A stretch of DNA of 30,000 nucleotides. It comes from Bigelowiella natans CCMP2755. Its lineage: Eukaryota > Cercozoa > Chlorarachniophyceae. Both the position numbers and the translations under genes were made by a program. Of this stretch, positions 21,112 through 30,000 are shown in pieces. The notes beneath the pieces are model-generated. The model did not search any database. It was not told the origin of the DNA and saw only the letters and a list, made by a program, of their open reading frames with translations. Position 1 is the stretch's first letter, and each line of letters opens with the position of its first letter. Location of the stretch: assembly GCA_000320545.1 (NCBI GenBank), contig ADNK01001824.1, positions 2,501 to 32,500 on the forward strand, written 5' to 3'.

Positions 21112-21865
21112 GTTGCTACAAGAAAAGGCAGCACAGACATCCGTACGAAACACGTACAACACACTCAAAGACGCACATATACGAAATATTCGGTCGGAAA
21201 AAGACACTGTGCAGATAAATACTTCGATGAATCCTGACGAAACGAATTATTTAGTCTTATGGTACCGTTTCCGAAACAAAATCTTGCAAATATCCTAGGA
21301 GGAATCGGGGGGGGGACGATGCAAAGGAACGATTTATTCTCAGCACAATTAAATGAGCATCTGATATTATTAGCCACGCTATTTTATACTAAATTACTTC
21401 GTAAAATATTGTCTCCATACATAAATAGTAATCTTTTAAGTATCTTTCGACCGAAACGAGCTCTGAAATAGTCGAGAAAAGGCTATATATTGATCGATGC
21501 AATTCATTTTCTCCAAGAGACACACCATATTCGTTGTCGTAGTCAATATTACCCAAAAATTAGTGAGCGCTCTTCGAATTTTGCCCTTCGGTGTTCCTCA
21601 AGAAGCCTTCGGCGTTATTATTAGTAGCAGAAAATCACCGATTTATTCTCAGAGGGGCACAATCACTGGCTTGCAGGAAAATTTGTTAATTTACCAGATT
21701 TTTAGGCAAATAATCGTTGTCGCAACGTTTTTTAGGAATACATTTCGATATTTCGATGATTCGCTCAGAGATGCATAATCTGAAGAACTCCGTCTGTCTC
21801 TTCCTTGTTCGTTGGCCCACCCCTCTTCCGATTGCAAGCGCGGCGTTGAGGACGACTAGAGCACA
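21112..21865. promoter_or_regulatory. Divergent intergenic region between the SAP-MATH-BTB and NOG2 genes
   Basis: About 750 bp of AT-rich sequence lies between the two divergent start codons. A 14-bp direct repeat CGATTTATTCTCAG occurs at 21330-21343 and 21639-21652, each followed shortly by GCACAAT. A plus-strand frame at 21497-21778 is open but has no family resemblance and AT-driven composition, so I do not call it. No TATA-like element can be assigned with confidence. Confidence 0.45.
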
Positions 21866-24800
21866 ATGTCGAGTGCAGGAAAACCCTACAAAGGGAGACA
21901 GGGTATTAGCACCCGTGATAAAATCAGTAACCGGTACCGAGTTTCGAACAGCAAGGACACCAACCGACGTACAAATGCTACGATCAAGCGATTGCACATG
22001 TATAAGTCCAAGGTAATCAGCATGAGGACTAAATCGATTGCGCATATTCATAACCCGGTTCTAAATTTTGAAGGCGATTCGAAATCGTGACGGTAAAGTA
22101 ATCGGGGGCGACTTCATATCGACGACTCCGGATGCAGGAATGAAACGCATCGCTCCAGATCGTCGATGGTTCGGGAACACCCGCGTCATCGGAGCCAAGT
22201 ACGTCAAACACACAACAGCAGACATTTTCGCCAACGTTTAATCACAACGACCATGATGTTCCAGGGCATTGGAAGATTTCCGTGAGGAAATGAAGGAGCG
22301 CGTGCATGACCCTTACACAGTGTTGATGAAGGCAAAGAAGCTTCCGATGGGATTGCTATCCGACCCCCACAAACGCGGATCCGCCAACCTTCTCACTACT
22401 CAGGTATAGAACAACAAACACAACGCAAGAAAATAATCCATAATTCAACCTGAGCTTATTGGCTTCACGCCTCCCTTCATCGTTAGAGCTTTTCGGATGC
22501 CTTCGGGAAGAAATCCAATCGAAAGCGCCCAAGACTTGGAGCTGCATTCGAGGATATCCAGAGCCTTTCACAGTACACCCAGCAGAAACACGATGAATAT
22601 CAGGAACGCAACAAAATAGATTTCGTGTCAAGGTAACTCTTTGTGCTGATGTGCTGCTGCTCTGTGCGACTTACGTGGAGATTCTTCGTGAAAAATAACA
22701 ATCAGCAACCCAGACGAGTCACAGAGCACCAGTAGCGGCGGTACTGAGAACACACATTCGCACGGATTTGTAGAAAAGATTTTCGAGAAGGGTACCTCCA
22801 AGCGACTTTGGAGAGAGCTTTACAAGGTTCTCGACGCAAGTGACGTCGTCGTGCAGGTCTGAAACTCTGCATACGAACAAATGTGGCCAAACATTTCTCT
22901 AAAAGTCGATGATATTGATATCTGAGAAGCACTAATAACCACATTAAATTGTAGGTACTGGATGCTCGAGATCCTATGGGAACGCGTTCTAGGAAGCTAG
23001 AAAGGGAGCTCAAGACAAAGGAGAAACGCCATAAGCATCTCATATTTGTGCTGAATAAATGCGACCTCGTGCCGACATGGTTTGCTTTTTCTTCTAAAAC
23101 AAATTCCACCAAATCTCCCTTTATTTCTGTGAAATTGTCCATAAAAAATACCGCCAAAGACAATGGCTTTGTAGCAGTACTTACCCTATTTTTCTTAGGA
23201 GCACACGGCGTTGGGTTCGTCGTTTGTCCCGTGAATATCCCACGCTGGCCTTTCACGCATCAATCACAAATCCATTTGGCAAAGGTGCTTTAATCCAACT
23301 TCTGAGACAGGTAACATATATTCTTCATATCTGTCGGTGTTACTGTAGTAGCAGGGGGAGGAGGAGGAGTACAATTACACATTCCGATTGTGTAAGAGAT
23401 AGACACCGCGCTCATCGTCATCACCATCATCATCATCATCATCATCATCATCGTCATCATCATCACACCATCCCAATAACAGTTCGCCACGCTGCATCAA
23501 GACAAGCAGCAAATCTCCGTAGGGTTCATCGGCTACCCGAACGTCGGCAAGAGTTCCATCGTGAACACTCTCCGCAAAAAGAAGGTAGTGAGGAAACGGC
23601 GACCGACAACTAGCAATGTAGCCCACATCTCCCCGATGATTCAGCAACAACAACAACGACTACCACTACTACTACCACTACTACTCTCCCACCGTTGAAG
23701 ACCTGTTTGCTGCTGCTGCTGCTACTCTAGGTGTGCAACGTGGCTCCGATTCCAGGAGAAACGAAGGTGAGGATGGGGACGAGGGGGTATGGGCGTAGGG
23801 TCTCCCATGATATTCGAGAATATCACTCCAGAACGTCGATGCTTGCTGGAATAACGCCTAAAGCAGTCTTTGATGGCCGTTCTCTTCAACCCCCTCCCCC
23901 CTCCCCCCTCCCCCTAGGTTTGGCAGTACATCACGTTGTTCCGAAGGGTCTTCCTCATCGACTGTCCCGGAGTCGTACCCCCCTCCGGAGACACGCATCT
24001 TCAGAGCGTTCTCAAGGGAGTAGTCATGGTACGGAACTGTTATATTGATGATGTTGGGGAGGGGGGGAAGAGTTCCAAGTGAACAAATAATAGACGCCGT
24101 TTTACACGATGACGATTGAGGACTAAATAATGCAAAAGAGGGGGAGGGTGGAGTTGTTACACTTCTTCCTAGGGTTTGTTAAATGATTCTCAGTTCTTGG
24201 GAAGCCTTCTCGCCCCCCCCACCCCCACCTATTCTCTCTATCTCTTTCTCCCTTCCGTCTTCTCCTCACTCTGTCGTCATTATTCCTTCCCTGCCAACAC
24301 ATATGGGAGCGAGCAAATAGACACAGTATGCGCTACTAACTACTACTACTACTACTACTACTACTACCATCATCTCCTCCTCTGCTGCTGCTGCTTAGGT
24401 GGAGAAAATCGAGGACCCCTCACAATACGTGAGCGGTGTGTTGGACGCGGTGAAGCCCGAATATATTGAGCGGCACTATGGAGTCTCCGACTGGGACGAC
24501 TCCACCCACTTCCTCACGGTACTTTGGAATAACTAACACACACAAAATGCGTCTCACGGGTACGCACGCATGTGAGAGAAATTAGCACTTAAAATAGATC
24601 GTGCCCTGCAATCTCTTCTATGTCATCGGTGCGCGTAATGCGTTCCTATGTGCCTCTTGCCCCCGTTCTCACCCTTCCCTCGTTTCGCCGTGCTCTATAC
24701 CATCTTCACAGCTGCTGGCGCGAAAGACTGGCAAGCTACGCAAAGGGGGGGAACCCGATTTCAACAACATAGCGCGGAAGGTTCGTTTCTCTATGGCCCT

Positions 24801-25422
24801 CCATCCCTCCATCATCCCTTCCTTCCGTTTCCCCCTTGCATTGCTTTTTATGCGTGTCAAGCGGTTTTGCTCACGTTGTTCCCTGCGTGCGACATGCTTC
24901 ACAGCCTCCCAGATATTGTTACCTCATTGAGACTACTACTACTACTACTACTACTACCCTCAGGTGCTTCAGGACTTTCAGCGCGGACGTCTTCCCTATT
25001 TTATTCCACCGCCGTTCGACGATGAGGAGGCGGCTGCGGATAAGGAGGAGAAGGAGGAGGCTGAGCAGCAAGAACAGGACGGTGAGAAGAAGGATAATAA
25101 GAAACGCAAGAAGTCCAAAACCGTCACGATCGAGGCTGCAGGAGGCATCAAGGTGGAGCAGGTATTCGATAAGGTAAAGCCCAAGAGCAACTTCATCTCG
25201 GCCGATAGGCGCGATCCACATCTTCAGCGCCGAGATGATGGGGAGGAAGGACAGCAAGATGACGAATACGAACAGGGTGTAGAAGAGAATCCAGCCCACG
25301 ATGATGATGACGATGGGCCTGCAAAGGGTGAGGATAACGTTAGGGAAAAGAGCAGGAAGAAAAGAAGGCGGCGTAAGGGCGGCGCCAAGGACCGCTTACT
25401 CGCCCGAATACTGGATAGTTAA
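21866..25422 (+). CDS. NOG2: Nucleolar GTP-binding protein 2 (NOG2/NUG2), 60S ribosome assembly GTPase
   Basis: Thirteen exons join in phase to 613 aa: 21866-22012, 22074-22198, 22265-22403, 22487-22632, 22706-22856, 22955-23079, 23199-23310, 23483-23584, 23731-23766, 23918-24028, 24399-24518, 24712-24780 and 24964-25422 (stop TAA). NOG2 binds pre-60S particles in the nucleolus/nucleoplasm and is needed for their maturation and export. The N-terminal NGP1 part is clear ([42 protein letters not shown]). The GTPase is circularly permuted in the YlqF/YawG manner: G4 NKCD and G5-like HASITNPFG come before G1 [10 protein letters not shown]2 in PGETK and G3 DCPGV. After the conserved [14 protein letters not shown] the tail is acidic and Lys-rich, with a basic KKRRRRKGG near the end, suiting nucleolar targeting. 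It is shorter than the human protein (about 730 aa) and longer than the yeast one. Confidence 0.97.
23416..23466. repeat. (CAT)n repeat in a NOG2 intron
   Basis: A triplet run in intron 23311-23482. Its minus-strand reading gives a spurious poly-Asp frame. Confidence 0.9.
24333..24398 (+). repeat. (CTA)n and (CTG)n repeats forming the pyrimidine-rich end of a NOG2 intron
   Basis: (ACT)n at about 24335-24367 and CTG triplets at about 24381-24393 run directly into the acceptor TTAG at 24395-24398. Similar CTG triplets precede the acceptor at 23730, and CTA triplets precede the one at 24963. Confidence 0.85.
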
Positions 25423-26148
25423 AATGCCGTGTGCTGCCAGCCAAGATGTAGAACTACTGCTGCAAGTAAAAATGTTCAATTGATGAATATACGCTTATTT
25501 CTAATGGTACATGCTGCTCGCAATGACAATGCTGCTAATAGTGAGCTTCCTACTGCGGGCATGTAAAGCTATCCAGTACGCGTGCTAACTTGCAATCTAC
25601 CTAGCTGCTAGCAACGTCGTCGTAGCAGCAACGCGCTAGCCTATATGATGCACATCTGGACATGTCGCTTACTTAGCGACATACGACACATATTAGAGAG
25701 ATATGACAACTCCGTGGCTAAATAGCCATGCCGCCATGCTTACATGCGTGCAGCCACAGCATGCATTCAACCGGGCTGCTAGCTCGTGGCACGCACACAT
25801 CTATAGATGTGTGCATCTAGCTAGCTGATAGGCGTTGTTGCCCACAATAATCATAGACAATGCACATGAGATGTATGATTATCCAGATTGTCCTGTCATC
25901 ATTAGGAGCACTGCGTTTGAAATGTAATCAGTCCGATTATTATCATCACATCCGTCTCATCATGACAGACATCACAACCATTTATTCCACAATCACGTTT
26001 GGTCGACCAGGCCAGCTGTGATGTCAAATGTGCACAATGACTGTCTGCTAGCTGTGCATGGCACTGCACTAGTGCAGGCCACCATGCTGAGTGCACCCAA
26101 TGTGCACATGGAGCAGCGTATGTAGCCTAGATAGCTACGACACACACT

Positions 26149-26188
<40 letters not shown>

Positions 26189-26262
26189 AACATAAATAAA
26201 TAAATAAATAAATAAATATATGCTTTACACGTATACAGCAGCCATGCATGCGCGAGCACACT

Positions 26263-26302
<40 letters not shown>

Positions 26303-26391
26303 GACATAGCTTTCTATTTGCTTGTCATACCTATATACCAGCATCTGGCATGTTAAAATAAATTTCATCAGAGGAGGAGAGATTTGGCGAC
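25423..26391. other. Convergent intergenic region with perfect palindromes and microsatellites
   Basis: NOG2 and the dehydrogenase gene end towards each other. No coding frame is convincing. Notable are a 22-bp perfect palindrome (25793-25814), an 8-bp stem with 5-nt loop (25662-25682), a TGGCTA-aa-TAGCCA inverted repeat (25715-25728) and a 14-bp palindrome (26064-26077). A (CA)n run, an (AAAT)n run and a (TA)n run lie between about 26150 and 26300. Confidence 0.7.
26150..26298. repeat. (CA)n, (AAAT)n and (TA)n microsatellite cluster
   Basis: Three different simple repeats within 150 bp: CA at about 26152-26183, AAAT-type at about 26190-26218 and TA at about 26266-26297. Confidence 0.93.
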
Positions 26392-27411
26392 CTAATACCC
26401 AGCCTTTTTGTGTACTGGTGTTGCCATCTGATGCTCAGCAGCACCTGAGAGGAAAGCTTTCAAGTTGTCTTCCCAAACCTTCCACCCTAATTGCGCATAA
26501 TCTTCCGTAAAATCCGCATTGTGTGCGGTTATCAGTAAGTTTTTGCATTTCCACAGTGGACTCTTGGACGGTAGGGGTTCCTCCCAAAACACATCCAGAG
26601 CTGCGCCGGCAATTTTCTGCTCGTTCAAAGCCTTACACATTGCAGCCTCGTCGACTGTGATGCCGCGGCCGATGTTTATGAACACACCTGTGGATTTCAT
26701 CGCCTTGAACTCCTTTGCGCCGCAGAAGTTCTTAGTTTCCTCCGTACCGGGTAAAACTGAAACCACGAAGTCTGCGGTAGAGAAGACGTCTAGACGCTTG
26801 TCAAAGCCGACGACCTGATCAGCGAGGCCATCGCAAGTCCCCTTCTCAGGGGAGCGACGAACTGCTACAATCTTCATCCCGAATGGCTTCGCAAGGCGCG
26901 CTGTTGCCTGTGCGATGTGGCCGAAACCAATCAGCCCCAGTGTCTTCCCTTGCACCACGTTCATCACAAACTTCTCCCATTTGCCCTGTGCAGTGTTCGA
27001 TTGTATACGAGGGATTTGCTTGTTGTAATGAAGGATGGCGGCCATTGCGTACTCGGCCAAGCTAGAGGAAAACGCGCCCCTGCCATTTGTGAGCGGAATA
27101 TCGCTTCCGACAAGGTGCTTCTTCGTGAAGGCCGCCAACCCGTCAACACCTGCAAAGAAAGAATGGACCCAACGCGCACTTCCCTTCACATAGCTCCATA
27201 GTTGATCAAGCACTGTAACGTCCCCAGGGGGTATCCATAGGACGGCGGCGGTCTTTGTTATCTCAGGGAAAGCCTTGAATTCTTCGAAGTCGTTAGCGAT
27301 GAGGAATTTGACGCGAGGGTCGGACGATGGCTTGAAAGCAAGGGTTTTGTGATCCTTGGGAGAGACGACGGCAATTACGGTCGTTTGGGGGCTCCTCTTT
27401 TCGTCATCCAT
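26392..27411 (-). CDS. D-isomer-specific 2-hydroxyacid dehydrogenase, intronless
   Basis: A single 339-codon frame starts at ATG 27411. This NAD(P)-dependent family interconverts 2-keto acids and D-2-hydroxy acids (glyoxylate/hydroxypyruvate reductase, phosphoglycerate dehydrogenase and relatives). The nucleotide-binding Gly motif is LGLIGFGHIAQA (about 159-170), in the middle of the chain as usual. The catalytic triad is visible as Arg249 in FINIGRGITVDE, Glu277/278 in FWEEPLP and His297 in LITAHNAD. The divergent N-terminal substrate-binding part ends with HSFFAGVDGL, and the C-terminal helix returns to it. The exact substrate cannot be told from sequence; the FWEEPLPSKSPLW segment resembles the phosphoglycerate-dehydrogenase-like branch. 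No obvious targeting peptide or PTS1 (it ends KKAGY). It is the only complete gene here without introns, which could mean retroposition or later acquisition. Confidence 0.94.
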   Translation of the reverse strand: MDDEKRSPQTTVIAVVSPKDHKTLAFKPSSDPRVKFLIANDFEEFKAFPEITKTAAVLWIPPGDVTVLDQLWSYVKGSARWVHSFFAGVDGLAAFTKKHLVGSDIPLTNGRGAFSSSLAEYAMAAILHYNKQIPRIQSNTAQGKWEKFVMNVVQGKTLGLIGFGHIAQATARLAKPFGMKIVAVRRSPEKGTCDGLADQVVGFDKRLDVFSTADFVVSVLPGTEETKNFCGAKEFKAMKSTGVFINIGRGITVDEAAMCKALNEQKIAGAALDVFWEEPLPSKSPLWKCKNLLITAHNADFTEDYAQLGWKVWEDNLKAFLSGAAEHQMATPVHKKAGY

Positions 27412-27835
27412 TGTGGCCTGCCTTGAGTCTAGTATCCCGCGCCTAGTTCCCGTTCGAGCGAGTCGACGCGAACAGGCGATCTATTTAGATCCAGCCACTG
27501 CAGCAGCAAGCAGCCAGTGTGAAGGAGGGAGGAGGTACTTTCGTACCAACAACCGATTTTTCTTGCACCATCGCACTATTCCAAGACGCAAATCTGGCCC
27601 AAAGCTCTTTCGTAGCGCCGAGAATATCTTTGATTTTTTACCTGCGACAAGGATTCAGGCGGACCGTAGCGTGGAAACCCTCGGCGATCCGCCGTAAAGT
27701 CAACCCTGTCGTTGCTTTGGAAGGCATGAAAATTCGGTAAAAAAGCGGCCTGACATACCGGCTGCGTTCCCCTCAAAACCCACATCGTGCAGGACAGGAA
27801 GAGGGGGGGCACGAGAAAGCATCCTTTCGTCAGAA
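27412..27835. promoter_or_regulatory. Divergent intergenic region between the dehydrogenase and 14-3-3 genes
   Basis: The two start codons lie 424 bp apart on opposite strands, so the region must hold both promoters and 5' UTRs. It is more GC-rich than the convergent intergenic spaces and lacks their palindromic words. No specific element can be assigned. Confidence 0.45.
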
Positions 27836-29079
27836 ATGAGCGCGTCTGTAACCGAGATCAAAGATCTGGGCAGAAGTCGTGAGAACCTTATCCTCATTGT
27901 AAAGGCCGCGGAGAGTGCAGAGAGGTGTGTGTTTGTGGGGGGAGGGGGGGGTTGTGTGAATAGTTGTTTAATTTTCAAGGTCTTGAGGTTGACTACCTTT
28001 TTAGATATGAGGACATGTGTAAGGTGATGAAGATTCTGGTTGAGTGGAACGAAGGCAAAACCCCACTAGATGGCGAGGAAAGAAACTTACTTTCTGTAGC
28101 GTACAAGGTCTACATTAATTTTAGAATCTTATGTTCATCGACGACACGTGACACACTCTTACGAGGTTTCCGAGTAGAAAGGGATGCGTAGTTCATACCC
28201 CTTCACCATCCTAATATCTCTGCTCTCGCAATAGAATGTTATCGGGGCACGTCGCGCCTCATACCGGTGTCTTGATGCGGGCGAGAACAAAAATGCAAAA
28301 TCGATTCAGAACTACAAAGCCGTCATCGAAGCCGAGGTCGAAAAGATTTCAATCGAAGTAATCTCCCTTCTGGAGAAGTTTTTGATCCCCTGGGCCGAGC
28401 ATCTCTTTGGAGGCGCGAAGACAGAGCAAAATCATGGTGAAGTCAAGAGGCAAGGAGAAGCTATCTCGTTCTACTATAAAATGGCCGGAGATCACTACCG
28501 CTATCTAGCCGAGATATTCAAGACCCGGAAGCCTGAGTATACAAAGAAGGCACAAGAGGCTTACGTCAAGGCGAAGGAGTTGGTGACCGACTATTTGCCT
28601 ACCACACACCCCATTCGCCTCGGGCTCATGCTCAACTACTCTGTCTACGAGCACGAGATCAAGCAGAACAAAGAACTGGCGTGTAAGGTTGCGAAAGAGG
28701 CTTTTGGTGAGTGCACACCTTTTTTTGGTATCCATGTTCCTGTTATCACCGAGATCGTGTCTGAGTTGTCTTCCTTTATTGATGACCATGGCAGACGTGG
28801 CCATTCGGGATCTTGACTCGGTTCGAATAGCATGATTGACTTTGTGCATTGTCCTTTATCTTCGATCCTCTGCCGTTGTAAACTGATCGACTTCAAAATT
28901 ACTACAAATATACCTGGAAGGTCGATGAGCGCCTGTATAAAGACGCGGCATTGATCATGCAGCTCCTGCGGGACAACTTGAATCTCTGGACAGGAAATGG
29001 CGACATGCAAGACATGGACGATTCCGACGACGAAAGAACAGCCACCGCTTCGAAGCAAGCACCTCAAGCGCAGCAGTAG
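27836..29079 (+). CDS. 14-3-3 protein
   Basis: Five exons join in phase to 282 aa: 27836-27924, 28005-28107, 28235-28706, 28795-28820 (only 26 bp) and 28921-29079 (stop TAG). 14-3-3 dimers bind phosphoserine/phosphothreonine motifs in client proteins throughout the cytosol and nucleus. Diagnostic segments are ERNLLSVAYKNVIGARRASYR (groove Lys and Arg), YYKMAGDHYRYLAE (the second Arg-Tyr pair), THPIRLGLMLNYSVYEHEI, and the last helices DLDSVDERLYKDAALIMQLLRDNLNLW. The N-terminus differs from the common 14-3-3 start but keeps the helix-A/B spacing (LILIVKAAESAERYEDM). A roughly 30-residue acidic then Gln/Ala-rich tail follows the last helix and makes it somewhat longer than the typical 245-260 aa. 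Without the 26-bp exon, helix H would be broken, so that exon is needed. Confidence 0.97.
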
Positions 29080-29595
29080 TGGCCTATACACTTTGTACAT
29101 CTTTGGCAGGAGGAGGAGATTAGGTACGATGATGACAATTCACTAATGCATTGCGTCATTGATATGTACGTACAACAGTGTACGCACATCATCATGTGTG
29201 CCATGCAATGCTTCGTAAAGCGGCTCAAGGCTTACACATCTACGCGCATAAGGCGGAATTCGATCGCATGCGTGCATTGTATGCACACGAGCGCCACGCC
29301 GCACCATCGCAGAAGCTAGGAAGCACCCGTTTGTTCATTCCACATTGTGCACAAGGCTGGCTCTTGCTAGCTTGTTCGCACGAGCTAGCGCGGCGCGGAT
29401 CTAGCGGATGCCTGCGCCCAATTTGCAAGTAATTTATTTTAGCGGGATTATGAGTTGTGAAGGCTACACATGATATGTATTGCTAGATTGTGCACATTAA
29501 CGAGCTGTTCATCATGAATGAAGGATACGCTACATGTACGACTGCTAAAACATGCAAATGCCGAAGCAAGCTATTTTCACATGCAATTTGCGCCA
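29080..29595. other. Convergent intergenic region
   Basis: No coding frame looks real. It has the palindromic word texture: TGTACGTACA near 29166, and a 7-bp inverted pair GCTAGCT/AGCTAGC around 29369-29392. Confidence 0.55.
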
Positions 29596-30000
29596 TTATA
29601 TGCGTCTTGTGAGCACTTCATCTGCTTCTCCGAGACCGTTTCCACTGAGCTTCTTCATCATCCTCTCCATTTCCTTCTCTCGTCGTAACCTTTCATACTG
29701 TTCCTGTCCCTCCCGTTCTAGCAACACACGCACACACAGACGCACGCATAGAGACGCACACAGCAGAACACGGAGAGGAGAAAGTGAGGTAAGCGACAAC
29801 GCTGATTCTGTTTATAGATCTAAAGCCAGACTCGGTTTGAGAATGCTGTGATTCCCTCGTTGCTTAGCCTTTGGGGAGGGGGAAGATACCTAATAGGATA
29901 AGCCTATCGACCAGCCCCTTGATTCTCTTTCCATAGGCGCGAGTCCACAACCGAAGGTGATAGGAGAGGGAGGGGGAACCTCTTCTCTCGATTCTTCCTC
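29596..30000 (-). CDS. Coiled-coil protein, C-terminal exon(s) only (5' part beyond right edge)
   Basis: The minus-strand segment 29717-29596 follows an acceptor (gttgctag) and encodes 39 residues ending in TAA. It is a charged, coiled-coil-like helix (EQYERLRREKEMERMMKKL) and a short tail LGEADEVLTRRI. A preceding exon fragment at 30000-29980, ending at a gttccc donor, would join in phase and add RIERR-like residues, but the junction is weak. The family is not recognisable. Confidence 0.42.

Noticed and set aside
21497-21778. 93-codon plus-strand frame between the MATH-BTB and NOG2 genes
   Set aside because: It has no ATG-proximal context or family features, an AT-driven hydrophobic composition, and no matching exon on either side.
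23375-23656. Minus-strand frame with poly-Asp over a NOG2 intron and exon
   Set aside because: A by-product of the (CAT)n intron repeat and of antisense reading through the P-loop exon.
24669-25299. Minus-strand hydrophobic frames opposite the NOG2 C-terminus
   Set aside because: Antisense shadows of the Lys/Glu/Asp-rich coding tail, which always reads as Leu/Ser/Phe on the other strand.
26150-26298. CA/AAAT/TA cluster as part of a retroelement tail
   Set aside because: There is no coding remnant, long terminal repeat or target duplication beside it; independent microsatellites explain it.
28505-29100. Minus-strand frames over the 14-3-3 gene
   Set aside because: The plus strand encodes an unmistakable 14-3-3 over the same bases.
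1-30000. CRISPR arrays, operons, rRNA or tRNA genes
   Set aside because: The repeats are microsatellites without spacer structure, the genes are intron-rich with mixed orientation, and I saw no tRNA cloverleaf or rRNA stretch by eye.

Overview
The window is nuclear DNA from a eukaryote that is very rich in short introns, probably a unicellular alga or protist. Signs of this are: almost every gene is split by short GT-AG introns (about 43 to 400 bp, mostly 65 to 170), often around exons of only 26 to 90 bp; intergenic spaces are short; simple repeats (CT, TA, CA, CAT, CTG, CTA) are frequent inside introns; and the gene set is typically eukaryotic (14-3-3, LAMMER kinase, MATH-BTB, alpha-kinase, NOG2 GTPase). 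A chlorarachniophyte- or cryptophyte-like alga would fit this texture, but that is a guess. I built the exon models by hand, joining open frames only where donor, acceptor and phase agree.

Layout, left to right: (1) an unidentified minus-strand gene leaving the left edge (1-554); (2) a two-exon minus-strand alpha-kinase ending in a CaaX box (1250-2615); (3) a minus-strand, possibly C2-like gene with a 43-nt intron and a GC-AG intron (3302-4153, 5' end open); (4) a nine-exon plus-strand tetratricopeptide protein (4426-6249); (5) a minus-strand LAMMER/CLK-type kinase with at least 15 exons and a long homopolymer tail (7571 to about 12.6 kb or further); (6) a 16-exon plus-strand coiled-coil protein with a C-terminal Cys motif (13780-16357); (7) a 14-exon minus-strand SAP-MATH-BTB protein (17876-21111); (8) the 13-exon plus-strand ribosome-assembly GTPase NOG2/NUG2 (21866-25422); (9) an intronless minus-strand D-2-hydroxyacid dehydrogenase (26392-27411); (10) a five-exon plus-strand 14-3-3 protein (27836-29079); (11) the last exon of a minus-strand coiled-coil gene running off the right edge (29596 onward).

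Four gene pairs are divergent and could share promoter regions (4154-4425, 13593-13779, 21112-21865, 27412-27835). The spaces 555-1249, 6250-7570, 16358-17875, 25423-26391 and 29080-29595 have a distinct texture: many short palindromes and hairpins, GCTAGC- and TGCACAT-like words, and at least one dispersed repeat. Nothing looks like an operon or one joint system. The genes are mostly unrelated housekeeping and signalling functions, although several (14-3-3, LAMMER kinase, alpha-kinase, MATH-BTB) belong to phosphorylation and ubiquitin signalling. The most unusual items are the SAP-MATH-BTB architecture, the apparently prenylated stand-alone alpha-kinase, and the repeat-encoded kinase tail.
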